From: Nitrospirota bacterium
Lineage (GTDB): Bacteria; Nitrospirota_A; Leptospirillia; Leptospirillales; Leptospirillaceae
DNA length: 6,395 bases
Assembly: GCA_027415455.1 (NCBI GenBank)
Contig: DAIBSV010000102.1
Span: 1 to 6,395, forward strand
Direction: 5' to 3'
Position 1 is the stretch's first letter, and every line of letters begins with the position of its first letter. A program made the translations under genes and the position numbers. This document shows positions 4,841 through 6,395 of this stretch, piece after piece. Below the pieces are notes generated by a model that was not told the DNA's origin, did no database searches, and was given only the letters and a program-made list of their open reading frames with translations.

Positions 4841-5713
4841 CTAGATCCTCGCGGTTGAGACAAGCAGTCGCCCGGGGGCGACGGAGACGAGCGTCGGTGA
4901 ATGGGCGGAAGAGATCAGGGTCCGGACGGGCGCGATCGACAGGACGTCGGCATAGAGCGGTGCCACTCCGACGGTCAGGGCTCCCGTATCGTCGACCGAG
5001 AGTGCGTCGGCCTCCGAAAGAGTGGCATCCGAGACCAGCGTCCCGGCGTCCGCGACCCGGAAGGCATCCGTCGAGGAAAGCGACGCTCCGGAGATCAGCT
5101 TTGCCACATCCTTGATTGATACCGTGTCCGAGGAAGACAGCGAAGCATTCGACAGAAGATTGGCAACGTCCGACAGGCTCACGGTGTCTTCAGACGAGAG
5201 CCTGGCATTCGAGAGCAGGTCCGCCACGTCCCGAACGCTCATCGTATCGGAGGAGGCGAGATCCCCTCCCGCGAGAAGACCCGCCACGTCGTGCAGACTG
5301 AGCGTATCGCTTGAGTCCAGATTGACGGTGCTTCCCCCCGAGACCGTGAGGTCGGCCACGTCCGACGCGGAAAGGTTGTCGGCAGACTGGAGGACCGCCC
5401 CGGCCAGAAGCCGCGCCACATCGGAGACGGCCACGGTATCGGAGGCGGCAAGGTTCGCCCCGGCCAGAAAGTTTGCGACGTCCGCTATCTTGACAGTATC
5501 ACTGGACGACAGATCGGCGGAGGCGAGAAGTGAAGCTACGTCCGACACCTTGACCGTATCGGCGGAGGCGAGGGTCGCTCCCGCTAGAAGGTGCGCAAGA
5601 TCGGAGACAGAGATCGTGTCGGCGGAGGCAAGGGGAATGGAAGAAGGGGAAGAAGGAATTTCCTCATTTGATCCCCATCCCGCACTGCCCCATCCGGTTG
5701 TCGCCCAACTCAT
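4841..5713 (-). CDS. Twenty-residue tandem-repeat phage tail/fibre protein
   Basis: A 290-residue protein. The N-terminus MSWATTGWGSAGWGS is a Trp/Gly motif of a kind I recall from phage structural proteins. Residues 28-251 are eleven tandem units with consensus L-(A/S)-S-(S/A)-D-T-(V/I/L)-S-(V/I/L)-x-D-V-A-x-L-L-(A/S)-x-A-x; ten are exactly 20 residues, and the fifth (108-131) has a four-residue insertion (TVSGGSTV region). A degenerate twelfth unit (252-270) and a short beta-like tail follow. Asp at positions 5 and 11 and Leu/Val spacing are almost invariant although the DNA copies have diverged, which points to selection on the protein. The pattern suggests an elongated solenoid or fibrous stalk. 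The start is four bases after the upstream stop, with a weak GGTGA. Context (downstream of LamG-like and DUF4376-like genes) suggests a virion tail-tip or fibre component; function is not established. Confidence 0.85.
   Translation of the reverse strand: MSWATTGWGSAGWGSNEEIPSSPSSIPLASADTISVSDLAHLLAGATLASADTVKVSDVASLLASADLSSSDTVKIADVANFLAGANLAASDTVAVSDVARLLAGAVLQSADNLSASDVADLTVSGGSTVNLDSSDTLSLHDVAGLLAGGDLASSDTMSVRDVADLLSNARLSSEDTVSLSDVANLLSNASLSSSDTVSIKDVAKLISGASLSSTDAFRVADAGTLVSDATLSEADALSVDDTGALTVGVAPLYADVLSIAPVRTLISSAHSPTLVSVAPGRLLVSTARI
4904..5632 (-). repeat. Tandem ~60-bp repeat array (about 12 diverged units)
   Basis: This DNA encodes the 20-residue repeats of the tail protein. Units 1-11 run from 5632 down to 4961, and a degenerate twelfth extends to about 4904. 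Copies share phrases such as the complement of GACACGGT or GACGTGGC but differ at many third positions, so the array is old rather than newly expanded. One unit (about 5322-5392) is 72 bases long. Confidence 0.8.
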
Positions 5714-5717
5714 ATTT

Positions 5718-6080
5718 TCACCATGTGATAGCTAGAACATCTGCAACCGTTGTGGCATTCATGACAGAAGCGACTTTGGCTTGGTAGTGTTGCCAGACAG
5801 CAAGACCTGAATTCATAATGGTCTGAACAAGGGTCAGAGCCTGTTCCCACGTCATAGCAACCAAATTTCCATTCACATCAGGAATCGCAAAAGCGGAGGG
5901 GAAGTTCGTTCCACCGGGGAAAGCAAGTACATAATCCATAAAGAAATTCCATGCATCGGAGCCATAGGAAAAAGTAAAGGATGCCCCCATATATGACACC
6001 GTGAAAGTCATGTTATTTAACATGATTTGTTGAAGTTGTCCGATCTGGTTATTTTGTGCTTGGGAAAGAGGAGTTATCAT
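5718..6080 (-). CDS. DUF4376-like phage tail protein
   Basis: A 120-residue protein. The second half, '...FPSAFAIPDVNGNLVAMTWEQALTLVQTIMNSGLAVWQHYQAKVASVMNATTVADVLAI', follows the DUF4376 layout known from phage tail-fibre-region proteins: a line such as 'W..aDN..v.mt..d...l......h....f...a.lka.I.AATT...v.aI'. The first 30 residues are an amphipathic helix (PLSQAQNNQIGQLQQIMLNN), followed by an aromatic beta region (FTVSYMGASFTFSYGSDAWN). The ATG overlaps the upstream stop (ATGA), with AAGAGG about nine bases... upstream sequence on the minus strand giving only a modest ribosome binding site, so coupling is likely. The gene is AT-richer than its neighbours to the left. It is probably a virion component; a precise structural role is not known to me. 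Confidence 0.75.
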   Translation of the reverse strand: MITPLSQAQNNQIGQLQQIMLNNMTFTVSYMGASFTFSYGSDAWNFFMDYVLAFPGGTNFPSAFAIPDVNGNLVAMTWEQALTLVQTIMNSGLAVWQHYQAKVASVMNATTVADVLAITW

Positions 6081-6395
6081 GGATTTGGCCTCTTGTAGAT
6101 GACTTCAAAATAATCCACGAGGATCTGGTTATTATCCCCTGATGCGGCGCTCGTCCCATTAATTCCTGCACATGGGAACGGCGGATAATCCGGAGAAGTA
6201 AAGATATTCGTTGTAATCGTGGCCACAAGACTTCCATTTATCCAGAAATATACAACCGAGCTTGTAATCCATACTTCAAGATTGACAAAGACTGTCGAAG
6301 AGAGCGGAGTCGGGCCGGTTTGCCCAAATGCGACTCCTGAATCCACCACCGTTCTTGCACTTGATGATCCATTCTCTGTCACACACTGAATGTTA
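6077..6395 (-). CDS. LamG/concanavalin-like beta-sandwich phage protein, 5' partial
   Basis: The frame is open to the window edge; 105 residues are visible, beginning NIQCVTENGSSSARTVVDSG. The GTG at 6382 is an internal valine codon rather than a convincing start. The segment 'VFVNLEVWITSSVVYFWING' followed by 'SLVATITTNIF...' is the recurrent pattern of LamG/concanavalin-like domains in phage structural proteins: 'W..l.i......v.FyinG.lvatitt.iP...', here ending in '...QILVDYFEVIYKRPNP' as the last strand. Such domains bind carbohydrate or decorate capsids and tails. The TGA overlaps the ATG of the next gene, so it is the first visible member of the minus-strand operon. DNA here is AT-rich compared with the left part of the window. 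Family confidence is moderate, as only the C-terminal domain is seen. Confidence 0.75.
   Translation of the reverse strand, partial: NIQCVTENGSSSARTVVDSGVAFGQTGPTPLSSTVFVNLEVWITSSVVYFWINGSLVATITTNIFTSPDYPPFPCAGINGTSAASGDNNQILVDYFEVIYKRPNP

Noticed and set aside
4904..5632. CRISPR array
   Set aside because: Periodicity is about 60 bases without identical repeats and unique spacers; the units are diverged copies in one continuous coding frame.
5022..5735. 237-residue open frame on the + strand opposite the repeat protein
   Set aside because: It is the antisense image of the regular 60-base repeats, which keep several frames free of stops. It lacks a ribosome binding site and the minus-strand frame fits its neighbours with tight spacing.
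6380..6382. GTG at 6382 as start of the last minus-strand gene
   Set aside because: The frame stays open to the window edge and the visible residues upstream (NIQC) continue a beta-strand pattern, so the gene is better treated as 5' partial.

Overview
The window looks like part of a temperate tailed-phage genome, or a prophage read across its circularised junction. The host is probably a fairly GC-rich Gram-negative bacterium that I cannot name. Two convergent gene blocks meet at an attachment-site region near 4346-4513. No ribosomal, metabolic or other clearly host-type gene is present.

Left block (+ strand, 1-4345). This is a tightly packed early/lysogeny operon with stop-start overlaps at nearly every junction. 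In order it holds: the 3' part of a coiled-coil phage early protein; a HTH (XRE/Cro-type) DNA-binding protein with an AT-hook-like basic motif; a C5-cytosine DNA methyltransferase with all the main catalytic motifs and a long, internally repetitive target-recognition region; a small protein joining the N-terminal signature of phage ASCH-like proteins to a CxxC...CxxC zinc-ribbon-like part; an excisionase-like winged-helix protein; and a tyrosine recombinase (integrase) with an N-terminal arm-binding domain. The excisionase frame runs 133 nt into the integrase gene.

Centre (4346-4513, with the last codons of the integrase gene). A 28-nt segment at 4379-4406 reads on the minus strand as an intact tRNA T-arm, 3' acceptor strand, discriminator A and CCA. 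No other tRNA part is present. On both sides lies the pair ATGGTGACA-NN-ATGGTGACA (11-bp period, same orientation). Between core and right pair are three decameric repeats (CGGAAYAA) and a 7-bp palindrome. Phage genes on both sides plus matching arm-type repeats on both sides fit a complete attP (POP') rather than attL or attR. The phage would integrate at the 3' end of a tRNA gene, probably tRNA-Leu.

Right block (- strand, 6395-4514). Four tightly spaced genes read toward attP: the C-terminal part of a LamG/concanavalin-like beta-sandwich protein, a DUF4376-like tail protein, a 290-residue protein made of about eleven 20-residue repeats, and a small Ig-like virion protein. This resembles the distal tail-fibre/receptor-binding module of a tailed phage. 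DNA from about 5714 to the window end is visibly more AT-rich than the rest, which suggests mosaic acquisition.

Most notable are the attP architecture, the 20-residue-repeat virion protein, the ASCH-remnant/zinc-ribbon chimera with an internal ribosome binding site, and the long excisionase/integrase overprint. All family calls are by eye; no database search was run.
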